Shown: piece by piece, positions 32,324 to 42,762 of the stretch
Position numbering within the stretch: the first letter of the stretch is position 1
Layout of the letters: every line of letters starts with the position of its first letter
Source of the DNA: Alitta virens
Taxonomy: Eukaryota; Annelida; Polychaeta; Phyllodocida; Nereididae
Direction: 5' to 3'
DNA length: 64,000 bases
NCBI GenBank assembly: GCA_932294295.1
Contig: OW028580.1
Location: 32,496,136 to 32,560,135, forward strand
Notes under the pieces: generated by a model
The model's input: only the letters and a program-made list of their open reading frames with translations
What the model was told of the DNA's origin: nothing
Database searches by the model: none
Program-made: the position numbers and the translations under genes

Positions 32324-33086
32324 TGTAAAATCCTCAGTGTAGCTAGTGACATATTAAGACTCCTTCCAAATGTCATAGTCCAAATATCATAGTCCAAATA
32401 TTCAAGGATAACATAAGCAGTAAAATAGTGTCAAGTGGGTTCCTTCTGCCAGTTGGTCCAAACCAAAGATGCCAGAATTTCTCCCAGATTTATTTTATAA
32501 TCATCCAAAACAATACAGGCCCCTCCTCATTTGGAGGGGCGAACAATCACACATCAATCACACACATTCATCAATACCCTCCCCAACTCCCCCTTGGCTG
32601 ACTCTTCCGAGTTCATCAGATCAACTCCCTCATTAACTCTGGCCAGTTGATCACCAAGCCAGGAGCACACACTGGCCAAATTCACTCAGGCGTGAATCTG
32701 CCCCACCCCAGCCCCCTGGACAGGTGGCTACTCATTAACTCTGGGCCCCCATCTCCCCATCAATTCTCCCCCCCCTGGAGAGTCCAGCTTCAGTAGAGCA
32801 GAATGGATCATAGATACATTGATCCCTTCACTGCCCTCTGGATCTGGATCCATACAAATACACCTCCCTGGCCAGCTGGACAGAGTCCAGTGATGGATCC
32901 CCTGTCCACTGAGATAGTGAACTAATCTCTCCCCCTCATTGTTCTTGGATCTCATTCTGAACTGGCCATCTGCAGTCCCCCACTGATGACTGAAACCTCA
33001 TCACACTTTCAGGACATTAATACAGGGCACTTAAATAGTCATCATCAATACAAAAGAAAGGGAGCAAAAGTCCTGTGACTTTTACA
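32324..33086 (-). repeat. 3' LTR of the gag-pol-env element
   Basis: Ends TG...CA on the plus strand as shown. It is near-identical to 40861-41622; one difference is seen in a GAGCACACA(C/A)TGG segment and one in a C run. Confidence 0.95.
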
Positions 33087-33686
33087 CTGCTCACCATCAT
33101 TTTGAGTGAGATGTATACAAAACCTACAATTTGTCTCCCATCATTACTTTGGGATAATCTACACAAAACATTTCACTCACAATAAGATGATGATCATTCA
33201 TTTAAGTACACAACTTGACACCTTTTGTGGTTTTTAATACAAAATCATACACTCCTACTCACTGCTTACAGTCACGCTCCACTGAGTCCAGCGTGTTCTG
33301 TCATAAAATCTTACATAAATTCAAATTCTTCCGATCTGTTAGAACCAGGTGTTGATCTTATGATCCTAACACTTAAATCAAAAGATGAACAACAAACGTT
33401 TCAACCACTTCCAAGCATCCCCAGGTCACCACAACCAGGTCTGCATATACTGGTGTCTTCTCGTAAGAAGTCCATGTCTAATTACTTCATACACATCACT
33501 ATTTAAATCATATCGGCTAACATTTTCAAATTACACACACTAAAGAGAACAAACATTCATAACACTCCCTGCACCCGTTGGTCTAGGCCCCTCCCATCTG
33601 ATCCCTAAACTTCTCTAGCAGACTGGATCACATAACTAGAGTAGACCTAAATACCGCAGAGAGGTCTTCACCTCGGCCTCAGTACT
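33087..33686 (-). other. Untranslated region between env and 3' LTR
   Basis: About 600 bp after the env stop without a coding region. The element-strand sequence directly before the LTR (ATGATGGTGAGCAG) is only moderately purine-rich, so the polypurine tract is weakly defined. Confidence 0.6.
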
Positions 33687-35702
33687 CTAGACCTCAGCTA
33701 TGACCTGGCTAGCTGCACCTACAGGTAATCTAATGGAGGAGTGGTCTTCGGCTCGTGTGTAATGCGCTGAGCTCCTAGTCAGCATCGTCTCACCCTTCTT
33801 CCTGGTTATACAGCACCACAACTTAGCCCCCAATCTCCTAATCCCTTCTCTTCTGACAACTCCCAAATATCCCAGACCTATCAGTGCTACTATCACCATG
33901 GTGGAAGATAGGATCAATGCCGCGAGGGGAGTATGTTTACTGAATTGCACCCACGGCCTCTGACTCACCTGAATGGCCTCCATCAGCATCGCCTGACTGA
34001 TATCGTTGACCTGGGCCGTGGACACGCTCTTCAATTGGGGAAATGACCTCACCAGGGCCTCAGACCCCAGATTCCTTGTAAAATTAAACTGTCCCTCCAC
34101 ATGTATCAGAGGAAGTACTATATGCCTAGCCATGTGTAATTCTGGTATACAATGCACCCGCCATCCTGTTCCGGCTATGTTACAAGGAGCAGGGCAATGC
34201 ATGGCATATGTCCCTGGTCCCAGTCTAACAGGTGGGTACACTTTCCCAGGGCACCTGGCAGAGACAGACTCCCCCCAGGTTATCACCACTATAGTTCTCA
34301 GAGAGACTCGCTTTACTGTGGTGACGTTAGCCTGTTTAACAATATCAAATCGGCAGCTTTTAATAAGCTCCGATTGGTTGAATATCAATCCCCTAGCACA
34401 TGGCATGTGCCTTGCATCAAATAATGGTCCCGCTCTACACACCAACGGCTCTCCTCCAATACATGCTTCGGGCTCAAACAGCAGACCTGTAGCTGTATCT
34501 ACACCATAACTATTCCCCACATCAATTTTTACAGTCATGTTCGATCCCCTAATGGGTACAGGATAACTCTGAATGTTATAAAGCAGGTAACTGGCCTTAT
34601 TGACCGTTGGTACGTTAAACCTGAAGATTATCCTTCTTCTGTCAATCACAATCGGCTCTATGTGAATGTGTCGATAATACCAGGTCAATTCAGGCACTAC
34701 GTCGTTTCCAGACTGAGCAATAGCGTTGACAATGTTCCTCAGTACATAGGGACTCACGATGTCCTCGGTCAGGTCACCACGCTCTAGTGCCCCCCGCTGC
34801 TGCTGATACAGCCTCATTTGTTCTCTATACTGCTCATACAAATGTTCACACTCTTCCACTGCTCTCTCAATCTCCATGCGAATCTCCAAGTTGTTGATAC
34901 GAGTGTCGACTTGAGACAGCCTCCTGGCCAATTCTCCCACATATTTACTTAGCTGTACGACATGGTCATCCACCTGTGTTACGGCCACCGATATATTCCT
35001 GATGTATAGTCTATTCTGATTCACCACCGTCATCATTCTGTCAGTCAGATGTAAAATGTCCTGCGTGCGAGCTTGCAGTATTTTTGTGGCGTCCGCATAC
35101 TGTTGTACCTGGGAGTCGGTGGCAACTCCAAAGAGCACATGCAGCCCTGTACCTATGAAGTCAAAGGCTCCCCTCTTGTGGCGTCCCTCAAGAGTGGGAG
35201 GATCACTTCGACTACGACCAGCATAGCTTCCGTCCAGAGGCTGCAGCCTCCGAAGTCGCCACTCCCAGGATTTTTGCACATACCCATGTACTTTGATGTC
35301 CTTACGGCTCTCTCGCACCAGTTGTATCAGCTTGCCCAGTTGTTCTGGATAACGAGGTGTCTCCAGAGTCACCAACACCACCCATGAAGCTTCCAAGGTC
35401 CTCAGAGATGCTCCGCCTCTCACCAACACGCCATCTGTCAGATCTCTTGGGGGTGTTGGCCGCTCACGCAGTTCATCCTCCGTGATGGCTCTCGGAGGAG
35501 CTTCTTGGGCATCCCTCAGCATAGTGTTCCACATCGCCGTTCCCTGAGAACCATCGCTGGCCCCAGCGTCTCCCATCATGAGCATAATGATTAGCAAGGT
35601 CAGACCCACCTTACAGGCTTCCTGAGACAGACTCAGCAGGCGACAGGTCGTCTCCCTTGGCATGCTTGGCATCTCGGTCGCTACCAGAGGTGGAGTATCC
35701 AC
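33687..35702 (-). CDS. env: Envelope protein of the LTR element (F-protein-like)
   Basis: A 671-residue frame with a hydrophobic signal-like segment at about 32-48. A furin-type site R-H-K-R at 174-177 is followed by a Gly/Phe/Ala-rich fusion-peptide-like segment (from 178), then heptad-like helices (about 200-300). A transmembrane segment at about 592-616 and a 55-residue cytoplasmic tail complete it. This layout is that of baculovirus-F-like envelopes of errantiviruses: class I fusion proteins on the surface of membranes or particles. It overlaps the end of pol by 92 nt in another frame, so it is probably made from a spliced RNA, as in errantiviruses (inference). No internal stop is present. 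Confidence 0.88.
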   Translation of the reverse strand: MDTPPLVATEMPSMPRETTCRLLSLSQEACKVGLTLLIIMLMMGDAGASDGSQGTAMWNTMLRDAQEAPPRAITEDELRERPTPPRDLTDGVLVRGGASLRTLEASWVVLVTLETPRYPEQLGKLIQLVRESRKDIKVHGYVQKSWEWRLRRLQPLDGSYAGRSRSDPPTLEGRHKRGAFDFIGTGLHVLFGVATDSQVQQYADATKILQARTQDILHLTDRMMTVVNQNRLYIRNISVAVTQVDDHVVQLSKYVGELARRLSQVDTRINNLEIRMEIERAVEECEHLYEQYREQMRLYQQQRGALERGDLTEDIVSPYVLRNIVNAIAQSGNDVVPELTWYYRHIHIEPIVIDRRRIIFRFNVPTVNKASYLLYNIQSYPVPIRGSNMTVKIDVGNSYGVDTATGLLFEPEACIGGEPLVCRAGPLFDARHMPCARGLIFNQSELIKSCRFDIVKQANVTTVKRVSLRTIVVITWGESVSARCPGKVYPPVRLGPGTYAMHCPAPCNIAGTGWRVHCIPELHMARHIVLPLIHVEGQFNFTRNLGSEALVRSFPQLKSVSTAQVNDISQAMLMEAIQVSQRPWVQFSKHTPLAALILSSTMVIVALIGLGYLGVVRREGIRRLGAKLWCCITRKKGETMLTRSSAHYTRAEDHSSIRLPVGAASQVIAEV

Positions 35703-38700
35703 GCTTGATTAACTCGAAGTCTTTGTGTGAATCCTTGTTGGCGCGGTGAAGTCCCTCCTCAGTATCACTGGGGCCACTTCGATCCTTGCGCTTCCTCTGA
35801 TGGTGATCAACGTGCACAGTCTTCCGATGTCCGCCTCCTAATTCTCCCCGAGGGCCGTGTCTCTTGCGTGGAGAACTGTCCAATCGCTCAGTCTTTCTGT
35901 ACTCTGTCGTGGGATGCTTGTTGCCCTTCCTCTTTCTGTTCCTTTGTCTTGGAGGAGAGTCGCTGTCACTGTCATCCGCGTAGTACTGGCTGTGCTTGGC
36001 GTGTCTGGACAAGTAGGGACGATGCCGCTTACTGTTGTGTCCAGGCCGGGCCGGTCTATTGTAGTCCTCACCACTGACGTCGGAGTGGTCAGGACCTCGC
36101 TTCCTATTGGCCGAGGGCCGCAGAGGCCGCTCATCTGATCCGCTCCACTCACTATCAGGCAGGGGATGAGCCGCCGCCTGATCCCGTGAGGGCGGAGTCT
36201 GGACCTGAACTCTGCCCTTGGTCAGCTGCTTTAGGCTCCTCCCCCCGCCGTGGTTGCTCAGGCGTATCCCTCTCCTCAGGAAGGAGGGGGGCAGTTGCCA
36301 AGGCCTTTGAGCATTTGGCCGACCCGCTGCTCTCCTACGTGGCCTGGGGCGTATTGAATCCCATACCACCTCTGAATCCACCACTTTGACCTTCTCTCTA
36401 TTTAGTATTTTCTGTTTTCCAGTAAGCTGATGGGTGATCCAAACCACCTTGCCACGAGTCTGCGTGACCAACCATTCTGGATCCCACCGGCTGGTCAAGG
36501 TCACTGGTTCTTCGGCTTTGATCACTACTGCATCTCCTACTCGCACATCGCCTGCATTAGCCCTCTTCGCCAGTCTGTCTCGGTTGTACTTCCTAGACTC
36601 CTCAGTGAGATGACGAGCAGTTCTTATTGCCTCATACAGTTCATGCAAACGTCCATACACCATGTCCCCCGAAGATAAGGCCCTATGCAGAGGCAGGCGT
36701 GGTCTCCGCCCATAATGGAGAAAGTAGGGTGAATGTTGTGTCACATCTGACACCGCGCTATTGTAGCATAGCATCGCTGGGCCCAATTGCTCTTGCCACA
36801 ATGCTGCATTATTGTTCACCAACTTCCCCACTATTTCCTTCAGCGTGCGGTTGAATCTCTCGATTCTTCCATTCGCTTGTGGGTGGTAGGGGGTGGTCCT
36901 CTTATGCCTCACTCCCACAGCAGCCAGATATTCTGTAAAAGCTGCAGCGTTGAATTCACCTCCTTGGTCAGTCAGTACAGTGTCAACATAGCCATGCCTG
37001 GGGAAATACTCCTGGTGCATCTTAGCCCACACACACTCACTGGTCTTCCTAGGAATGGGATAACATTCAGCATAGCCAGAGGCATGATCAATTATGGTCA
37101 ATACATAATTGTTGCCCTGATTGGAAGTAACCAGTGGTCCCACTAAGTCCAAGGAGATGAACTGCCCTATACTGTCTGCTAGGGGCATTTCTCCCATTGG
37201 GGTGTGCTCCTTCTTCCTGTTGTGCACCAGACACGTGGGGCACCTCTTCACCCAAGCCTTCACCTCAGCTCTCATCCCTGGCCACACATAAGTCTCTTGT
37301 ATTTTCCGCATAGTCTTTACATAGGCCATATGGCCCACTTCCTTGTGAGCTTGGCTCATCAAAGTCTCCCTATAAATGTCTGGTACCACCAGGCGGTGAT
37401 ACTCTGCCGCATACTGGTATGGTCTCTGCAGGGAATATAACAGTCCATCAATTACCTCGTATGGACTGTCAGGATCATTGCTCTCCTCCCATTGCTCCAT
37501 TTTCCTCTGTTCTGCCTGCACCTGTTCAGGGTTCAATCCATCCCCTAGTATGGGCAGGGCTTCGTCTGCAGGCAGGCCAGGAGGCAACTCATCCCCCAGT
37601 CGCCATTCATCCACATCAAATGTGTCCATTCTTTCAGGTTTTATCCTGGACAGCATATCCGCCCTCACATTCAATTTCCCTTTCCTATATTGCACCTTGC
37701 AGCCAAACTGAGCCAACAGCACTGCCCATCGCTGTATTTTGGTATTCTGCATCTCCTTGGTGAATAGGGAAGTGAGGGGCTTATGATCCGTGAAGGCTTC
37801 GAACTCGGCTCCCCAAAGATATGGTCTGAACACCTTTAAGCCAGTGATCAGTGCATAAGCCTCCCTTTCAATGGCTGCCCAACGGCGTTGAGTGGGGGAA
37901 AGCAACCTGGACAGGTAACTTATCGGTCTCTCCACCCCAGTCTCTGGATCCCTCTGGCACAATATGGCCCCCAGGGCTATGTCGCTAGCATCGGTGTATA
38001 ACAAATATGGGTCCTTTGTCCTAGGGTGCGCCATGACATGTTCACTGACCAATAGTTCTTTAAGTTTCTCAAAGCTGTCTTGTTCTGCTTTTCCCCAATA
38101 GAAGCGGGCGTGCTTCCGGGTCAGAGCCACCAGAGGCTCTGACACATCAGCGTAGTTTGGCATGCAGGTCCGGTAATAGCCTGTCATTCCCAAAAATGAC
38201 CTGACATCTTTGACCGTCTGCGGGGAACTCATACGTTTGATGGCCGACACCTTGTCTGGATCTGCTCTCAGTCCATTGCCACTCACCACATATCCCAATA
38301 ACTTCACCTCCTGTTGTCCAAAAGTGCATTTCTTTGGATTTAGCGTCAGGTTGTACTGCACGAAGCGGTCTATCACCAGCTGCAAATCCTTGGCATGGGT
38401 TACCACGTCTTGGCTGTAAACCACAATGTCATCGACATAAATCATGCAACAGCGTCCTATTAATCCCCTGAGCACCTGGTCCATGGCCCTTTGGAAAGCG
38501 CCTGTCGCGTTCGAAAGGCCCATAGGCATCGTGGTGAACTCGAACAGCCCTCTGAAGCAGGTAAATGCCGTCTTCTCCATACTGGACTCTTCCAAAGGTA
38601 ACTGATAGAATCCCGACTTCAGATCCAGCGTGCTGTAAATGGTGGAACCATGCAACTGATCGAACACGTCCTGGATCAGTGGTACAGGATAGCAATCTTT

Positions 38701-39564
38701 CTTGGTTACCGTGTTCAGTCGAGTAAAGTCAATGCAGAACCTTGGTCCCTCTGAGGAATCCTTTTTCTCCACCAACACCACCGGGGAGGCCCAAGGCGAC
38801 ATGGAGGGCACCACAACGCCCTGTTCCAATAACTCGTCTAATTTCAGACTGAGAGCCTCCCTCTTCATAAATGGCACTCGATAGGCCCTCTGTTTTATTG
38901 GTGGGCCAGTGGTTTCAATCTTCACCTCAATCCCTTTGTGTCGGCCCAGCTTCTGCCCTGAGGCACTGAAGGCAGCTGGATTGCGTCGCATGCATTCAGC
39001 AATCGCCTCAGTCGCCTTCCCCTGCTCAGTCCTCCATCCTTCTCCCCCTCTTATCTCCATTATCTCCTCCCCTCCTTCATTGTCTGGGGCCGGCACCAGA
39101 GGTAGAGCCAAGTCTCGCCATCGTAATACCCCCTTGGCATAGTCTACGTGAGCTTTCTCTCTTCGCATGATATCTCGCCCCAATATGGCCTGATGAGATA
39201 TATTGTCTACGATAATTATTTCAATTGCCCCCAGAGTGTCCTCCATCATCTGGGTTACCCCACACACCATTAACTCATGTCCTGTTACTCCCAGCAGCCC
39301 CCTTGCTGCCCTCACTATCGGAAGCCTCTTCATGCTCCGACATATCTCCTGAAATTCCTTGCGCCGCAGCACCGTGCGTGCTGCTCCGGTGTCTACCAAG
39401 GCCCATACGTGGTGACCGTGGAGTTGTAACCCCACGAAGGCCCGGCAATCCGCTGCGGCGCTTAGCGGCCCCCCGGGTGGGTTGCTGCCATATTCCTTTG
39501 ATTTCTTGGTCGGTTTGCCTGGCACTCCCTGCGGATGTGTCCAGGCCTTCCACAAGAGGCACAT
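35611..39564 (-). CDS. pol: Pol polyprotein: protease, RT, RNase H, integrase
   Basis: 1317 codons from the first ATG, but expression is expected by -1 frameshift from gag. Protease has V-D-T-G-A (D58). RT has Y-V-D-D at 376-379. RNase H acidic residues fall near D524, E567 and D593. The integrase zinc site is H740, H745, C775, C778 and the core D806, D866, E902 (D-D-35-E). From about 1110 to the end there is a long Arg/Lys/Ser/Asp-rich tail with many R-K and S-D runs, which is unusual after a gypsy integrase. All catalytic residues I can check are present. Confidence 0.93.
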   Translation of the reverse strand: MCLLWKAWTHPQGVPGKPTKKSKEYGSNPPGGPLSAAADCRAFVGLQLHGHHVWALVDTGAARTVLRRKEFQEICRSMKRLPIVRAARGLLGVTGHELMVCGVTQMMEDTLGAIEIIIVDNISHQAILGRDIMRREKAHVDYAKGVLRWRDLALPLVPAPDNEGGEEIMEIRGGEGWRTEQGKATEAIAECMRRNPAAFSASGQKLGRHKGIEVKIETTGPPIKQRAYRVPFMKREALSLKLDELLEQGVVVPSMSPWASPVVLVEKKDSSEGPRFCIDFTRLNTVTKKDCYPVPLIQDVFDQLHGSTIYSTLDLKSGFYQLPLEESSMEKTAFTCFRGLFEFTTMPMGLSNATGAFQRAMDQVLRGLIGRCCMIYVDDIVVYSQDVVTHAKDLQLVIDRFVQYNLTLNPKKCTFGQQEVKLLGYVVSGNGLRADPDKVSAIKRMSSPQTVKDVRSFLGMTGYYRTCMPNYADVSEPLVALTRKHARFYWGKAEQDSFEKLKELLVSEHVMAHPRTKDPYLLYTDASDIALGAILCQRDPETGVERPISYLSRLLSPTQRRWAAIEREAYALITGLKVFRPYLWGAEFEAFTDHKPLTSLFTKEMQNTKIQRWAVLLAQFGCKVQYRKGKLNVRADMLSRIKPERMDTFDVDEWRLGDELPPGLPADEALPILGDGLNPEQVQAEQRKMEQWEESNDPDSPYEVIDGLLYSLQRPYQYAAEYHRLVVPDIYRETLMSQAHKEVGHMAYVKTMRKIQETYVWPGMRAEVKAWVKRCPTCLVHNRKKEHTPMGEMPLADSIGQFISLDLVGPLVTSNQGNNYVLTIIDHASGYAECYPIPRKTSECVWAKMHQEYFPRHGYVDTVLTDQGGEFNAAAFTEYLAAVGVRHKRTTPYHPQANGRIERFNRTLKEIVGKLVNNNAALWQEQLGPAMLCYNSAVSDVTQHSPYFLHYGRRPRLPLHRALSSGDMVYGRLHELYEAIRTARHLTEESRKYNRDRLAKRANAGDVRVGDAVVIKAEEPVTLTSRWDPEWLVTQTRGKVVWITHQLTGKQKILNREKVKVVDSEVVWDSIRPRPRRRAAGRPNAQRPWQLPPSFLRRGIRLSNHGGGRSLKQLTKGRVQVQTPPSRDQAAAHPLPDSEWSGSDERPLRPSANRKRGPDHSDVSGEDYNRPARPGHNSKRHRPYLSRHAKHSQYYADDSDSDSPPRQRNRKRKGNKHPTTEYRKTERLDSSPRKRHGPRGELGGGHRKTVHVDHHQRKRKDRSGPSDTEEGLHRANKDSHKDFELIKRGYSTSGSDRDAKHAKGDDLSPAESVSGSL

Positions 39565-40505
39565 ATCGGTCGTCCGTCTTCTGTGAATCTCAGAGGTGGC
39601 CGGGCCAGTGTGTCCACAGGTCTGCTCGATCCGCCGTGCTTGCGGGAGTTTTCAGGTGCATTCTCGGCTCGTCCGGTAGGCCTTGGCCCCCTTGTTGCGG
39701 CTATGAGTCTGGTGAACTCCTTGGACAGTCCATCAACTCTCCTGGTCAGCTCTGTCAGTTCCCCGCTCACCCCCCTGGGTTTGTTGTCCAAAGCCTTGTT
39801 GCCTATGGCCCCTATTTCCATGGGCTCTTCTTGGGAATCCTCTGGGGCACATCCATTGAGAGCTCGATACAGCCGATACTCATCGCCTTCGTTCTGGGCC
39901 ACCTGTTCCATGGCGTCCACATAGTCCTTTGGCCTTCCCTCTCTGACCACTCGCTCCACCACCTTTCTGTCCCGCATGCCCCGCAAATAGGCCCCCAGCA
40001 TTGTGCGCTGCTGGTCCACATTCCTGCTGTCTTTAGGATATCCCAAGTCAGCCACCTCCCTAAATCTTCTGTCATAAGCTGCCGTGGTTTCATAAGCTCC
40101 CTGCTGCACTTTTTCTATCTCATCCCTCATTCTGTCTGCCTCATGTTTGGATAGAAATGTTGTGGTCAGATGGGCCTTCAATTCATTCCACTCCACTGTC
40201 CTGCGATCCTCAGCAGTATCCAAAAATCTCTCCAATTCCACCCTCAGAGCTCCCTCTGCTGTCTGAGCGGCCACAAACAATGTCCTTTTTGTATAAGGTA
40301 TGGTCAGTTCCACATCCCTGAACCATTGCCTAAGTCTCCTGGTGGTTGATCCATCACACCCAGCCACTCGTTTTGCCTGAGCCTGGGCCTCATGCTTCTC
40401 CCCATTTTCTTGTATATGTCTAGTCTGAGTCTCTATCATGGAGGCTGTGGACCCATTGCTTGCTTTCTGTACCCTCAGAAATTCCTGGAACTGGTCGAGA
40501 TTCAT
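39462..40505 (-). CDS. gag: Gag protein with one CCHC zinc knuckle
   Basis: 347 residues. The central part matches a retrotransposon gag capsid-like region (for example W-N-E-L-K-A-H-L and V-Q-Q-G-A-Y-E-T-T-A-A-Y-D-R-R-F). A single zinc knuckle C-A-S-C-G-R-P-G-H-I-R-R-E-C lies at 315-328, followed by a basic tail. It forms the particle core and binds the element RNA. The stop TAA (39462-39464) lies just after the frameshift heptamer. Confidence 0.9.
   Translation of the reverse strand: MNLDQFQEFLRVQKASNGSTASMIETQTRHIQENGEKHEAQAQAKRVAGCDGSTTRRLRQWFRDVELTIPYTKRTLFVAAQTAEGALRVELERFLDTAEDRRTVEWNELKAHLTTTFLSKHEADRMRDEIEKVQQGAYETTAAYDRRFREVADLGYPKDSRNVDQQRTMLGAYLRGMRDRKVVERVVREGRPKDYVDAMEQVAQNEGDEYRLYRALNGCAPEDSQEEPMEIGAIGNKALDNKPRGVSGELTELTRRVDGLSKEFTRLIAATRGPRPTGRAENAPENSRKHGGSSRPVDTLARPPLRFTEDGRPICASCGRPGHIRRECQANRPRNQRNMAATHPGGR
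39468..39474 (-). promoter_or_regulatory. Probable -1 frameshift site, GGGGGGC
   Basis: In the gag frame this heptamer reads G-GGG-GGC, the X-XXY-YYZ form of a -1 slippery site, and lies a few bases before the gag stop. Slipping back one base enters the pol frame, which runs straight into the protease. The downstream sequence is GC-rich and could fold. Confidence 0.7.
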
Positions 40506-40841
40506 GATGACAGCTGTTCACATGGGCTTTCCTATATTGACAATTTCCTGGCTTATCTGCTCATTGTCTAATAGTTCAGCATCTGCCCATTCTTACTTGT
40601 GCCAAACACAACAGCATAAACACAGCCTGAGGCACTCTAGAGTGATAGAGAGTGGGTATTTCCAAGCTTTGGCTTTCCATTTCCAGGTCAATAAAATTCA
40701 TTAATTCTTCCAATTCATTAGTGTTCATACCTTGCAGTCTTGACTGTATTTCAGTTTGTAGCTCTTGAATTTTCAAAGTGATGTCCATATTGTCCTTCCT
40801 GATTTTGTTCTTCTCCTTTTGTGATTTCCAATTCCAAACAG
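40506..40841 (-). other. Leader of the LTR element with a 70-codon upstream frame
   Basis: Region between primer site and gag. A short open frame (40576-40788, from ATG, with L-Q-T-E-I-Q-S-R-L-Q and a Glu-rich helix) precedes gag. It may be translated or be a leader artefact. Confidence 0.45.
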
Positions 40842-40859
40842 ATCACGTCGGGGTCACCA
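40842..40859 (-). promoter_or_regulatory. Primer binding site for tRNA-Trp
   Basis: The element strand reads TGGTGACCCCGACGTGAT, complementary to the 3' end of animal tRNA-Trp including CCA (18 of 18, recalled sequence), one base from the 5' LTR. Confidence 0.88.
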
Positions 40860-40860
40860 A

Positions 40861-41622
40861 TGTAAAATCCTCAGTGTAGCTAGTGACATATTAAGACTCC
40901 TTCCAAATGTCATAGTCCAAATATCATAGTCCAAATATTCAAGGATAACATAAGCAGTAAAATAGTGTCAAGTGGGTTCCTTCTGCCAGTTGGTCCAAAC
41001 CAAAGATGCCAGAATTTCTCCCAGATTTATTTTATAATCATCCAAAACAATACAGGCCCCTCCTCATTTGGAGGGGCGAACAATCACACATCAATCACAC
41101 ACATTCATCAATACCCTCCCCAACTCCCCCTTGGCTGACTCTTCCGAGTTCATCAGATCAACTCCCTCATTAACTCTGGCCAGTTGATCACCAAGCCAGG
41201 AGCACACAATGGCCAAATTCACTCAGGCGTGAATCTGCCCCACCCCAGCCCCCTGGACAGGTGGCTACTCATTAACTCTGGGCCCCCATCTCCCCATCAA
41301 TTCTCCCCCCCTGGAGAGTCCAGCTTCAGTAGAGCAGAATGGATCATAGATACATTGATCCCTTCACTGCCCTCTGGATCTGGATCCATACAAATACACC
41401 TCCCTGGCCAGCTGGACAGAGTCCAGTGATGGATCCCCTGTCCACTGAGATAGTGAACTAATCTCTCCCCCTCATTGTTCTTGGATCTCATTCTGAACTG
41501 GCCATCTGCAGTCCCCCACTGATGACTGAAACCTCATCACACTTTCAGGACATTAATACAGGGCACTTAAATAGTCATCATCAATACAAAAGAAAGGGAG
41601 CAAAAGTCCTGTGACTTTTACA
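40861..41622 (-). repeat. 5' LTR of the gag-pol-env element
   Basis: Partner of 32324-33086. It starts TGTAAAATCC and ends CTTTTACA on the plus strand, and would hold the promoter on the element strand. Confidence 0.95.
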
Positions 41623-41626
41623 CCGT

Positions 41627-42762
41627 GGCTTGTTTCCACAGGGATGGAAGACATCCCTTCTCCCAAATTTGATTAAAGATATACAGTAATGTTTTTAAAG
41701 AGGATTGAGGTAGGTGTTTTAAGATTTGATAATGTATATTATCAGGGCCTGTTGCAGAGTCAGTCGCTTTTAAGATGGCCTTCTGAAGTTCTTCTAAGGT
41801 GATGTAGGAGTTATAATCTTCGCTGTTATCAGACTGTATATTTAGGGTTAATCTCTCAGCTTGAGCTTTATAACATTGAAATTCTCTCGTATAGTTCTCC
41901 GATGAGGAGTTGTATGCAAACTGTTCTCCTAACCCGTTTGATATTTGTTCTGGTGAGGAGAGATGTTCTCCATTCACTTCTAGAATGCTTACATGCGAAG
42001 CTAGGTTCTTTCCTGCAATCTTCTTAATCATTTTCCAGACTTTATTGCTAGGAGTTCTTTCAGTGAGTCTGGAGACATAGTCTCTCCAGCAACTACGTTT
42101 TTTTTGCCTGACAATTCTACGCGCTTTGGCTTTCAGGCACTTAAAATTATTCAGATTGTTGATGGTCGGCTGAGATTTAAAAATTCTGAGGGCTTTCTTA
42201 CGGTTTTTAATAGCTTCTCTTACTTCGTCGTCAAACCAGGGTCTTGCACTTCGTTTAGAATTATTTTTTGTCATCGGTATTGTTTTATTGGCTATATCAG
42301 TAATATCATCAGTAAAATCTTCAACGAGATTATTACAATTCCTATAATGAGACATAGTAATTGTTTCTAAGCAGTGCTTTTCGAAGGAGGTCCAATCCGC
42401 TTTATGCAACTTCCATCGGAGTTGACCCACTTCTCTTGTACCTTCTACGTTTTGTAGGACAATAGGAAAATGATCACTGCTGTGAGTGTCCTCTAATACT
42501 CTCCATTCAAATTCCAGAAATAACGCTGGATCACATATACTAAGGTCTATCGCTGAAAATGTTCCATGACCTGGGTGAAGATATGTAGGTGAACCATCAT
42601 TGAACAAGCAAAGGGTGTGGTCATTGAGAAAATCTTCAATGGTTTTTCCTTTGTTGTTGTGGGAAGTGCTTCCCCACAATTGGTTATGGCTGTTAAAATC
42701 TCCTAGGATAAGACGCGGTTCAGGAAGTTGATTGTAAAGGTTATGCAAATCACTGGCTGTAA
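41627..42762 (-). mobile_element. LINE copy B, endonuclease-to-RT linker part
   Basis: Continues ORF2 of the copy at 30025-32323 upstream of the LTR insertion: second half of the endonuclease (I-L-G-D-F-N-S-H, S-D-H-F-P-I-V-L) and linker. It is open throughout. It stops at 42762 in the endonuclease, where the (TG)n tail of LINE copy C begins. Confidence 0.92.

Larger units (their letters stand above)
32324..41622 (-). mobile_element. Ty3/gypsy-type gag-pol-env element, apparently complete
   Basis: Two LTRs (762-763 bp, TGTAAAA...TTTTACA) differ by about one substitution and one base of a C run. CCGT is duplicated at 32320-32323 and 41623-41626. Between them, on the minus strand, are a tRNA-Trp primer site, gag, pol in the -1 frame with PR-RT-RNase H-IN order, and env. 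All frames are open. The order PR-RT-RH-IN with an envelope matches errantivirus-like Ty3/gypsy elements. The insertion is recent and may be active (inference). Confidence 0.95.

Noticed and set aside
34006..34509. Plus-strand frames opposite env and pol (34006, 39225, 39535)
   Set aside because: Antisense to well supported retroelement genes, with no domain of their own.
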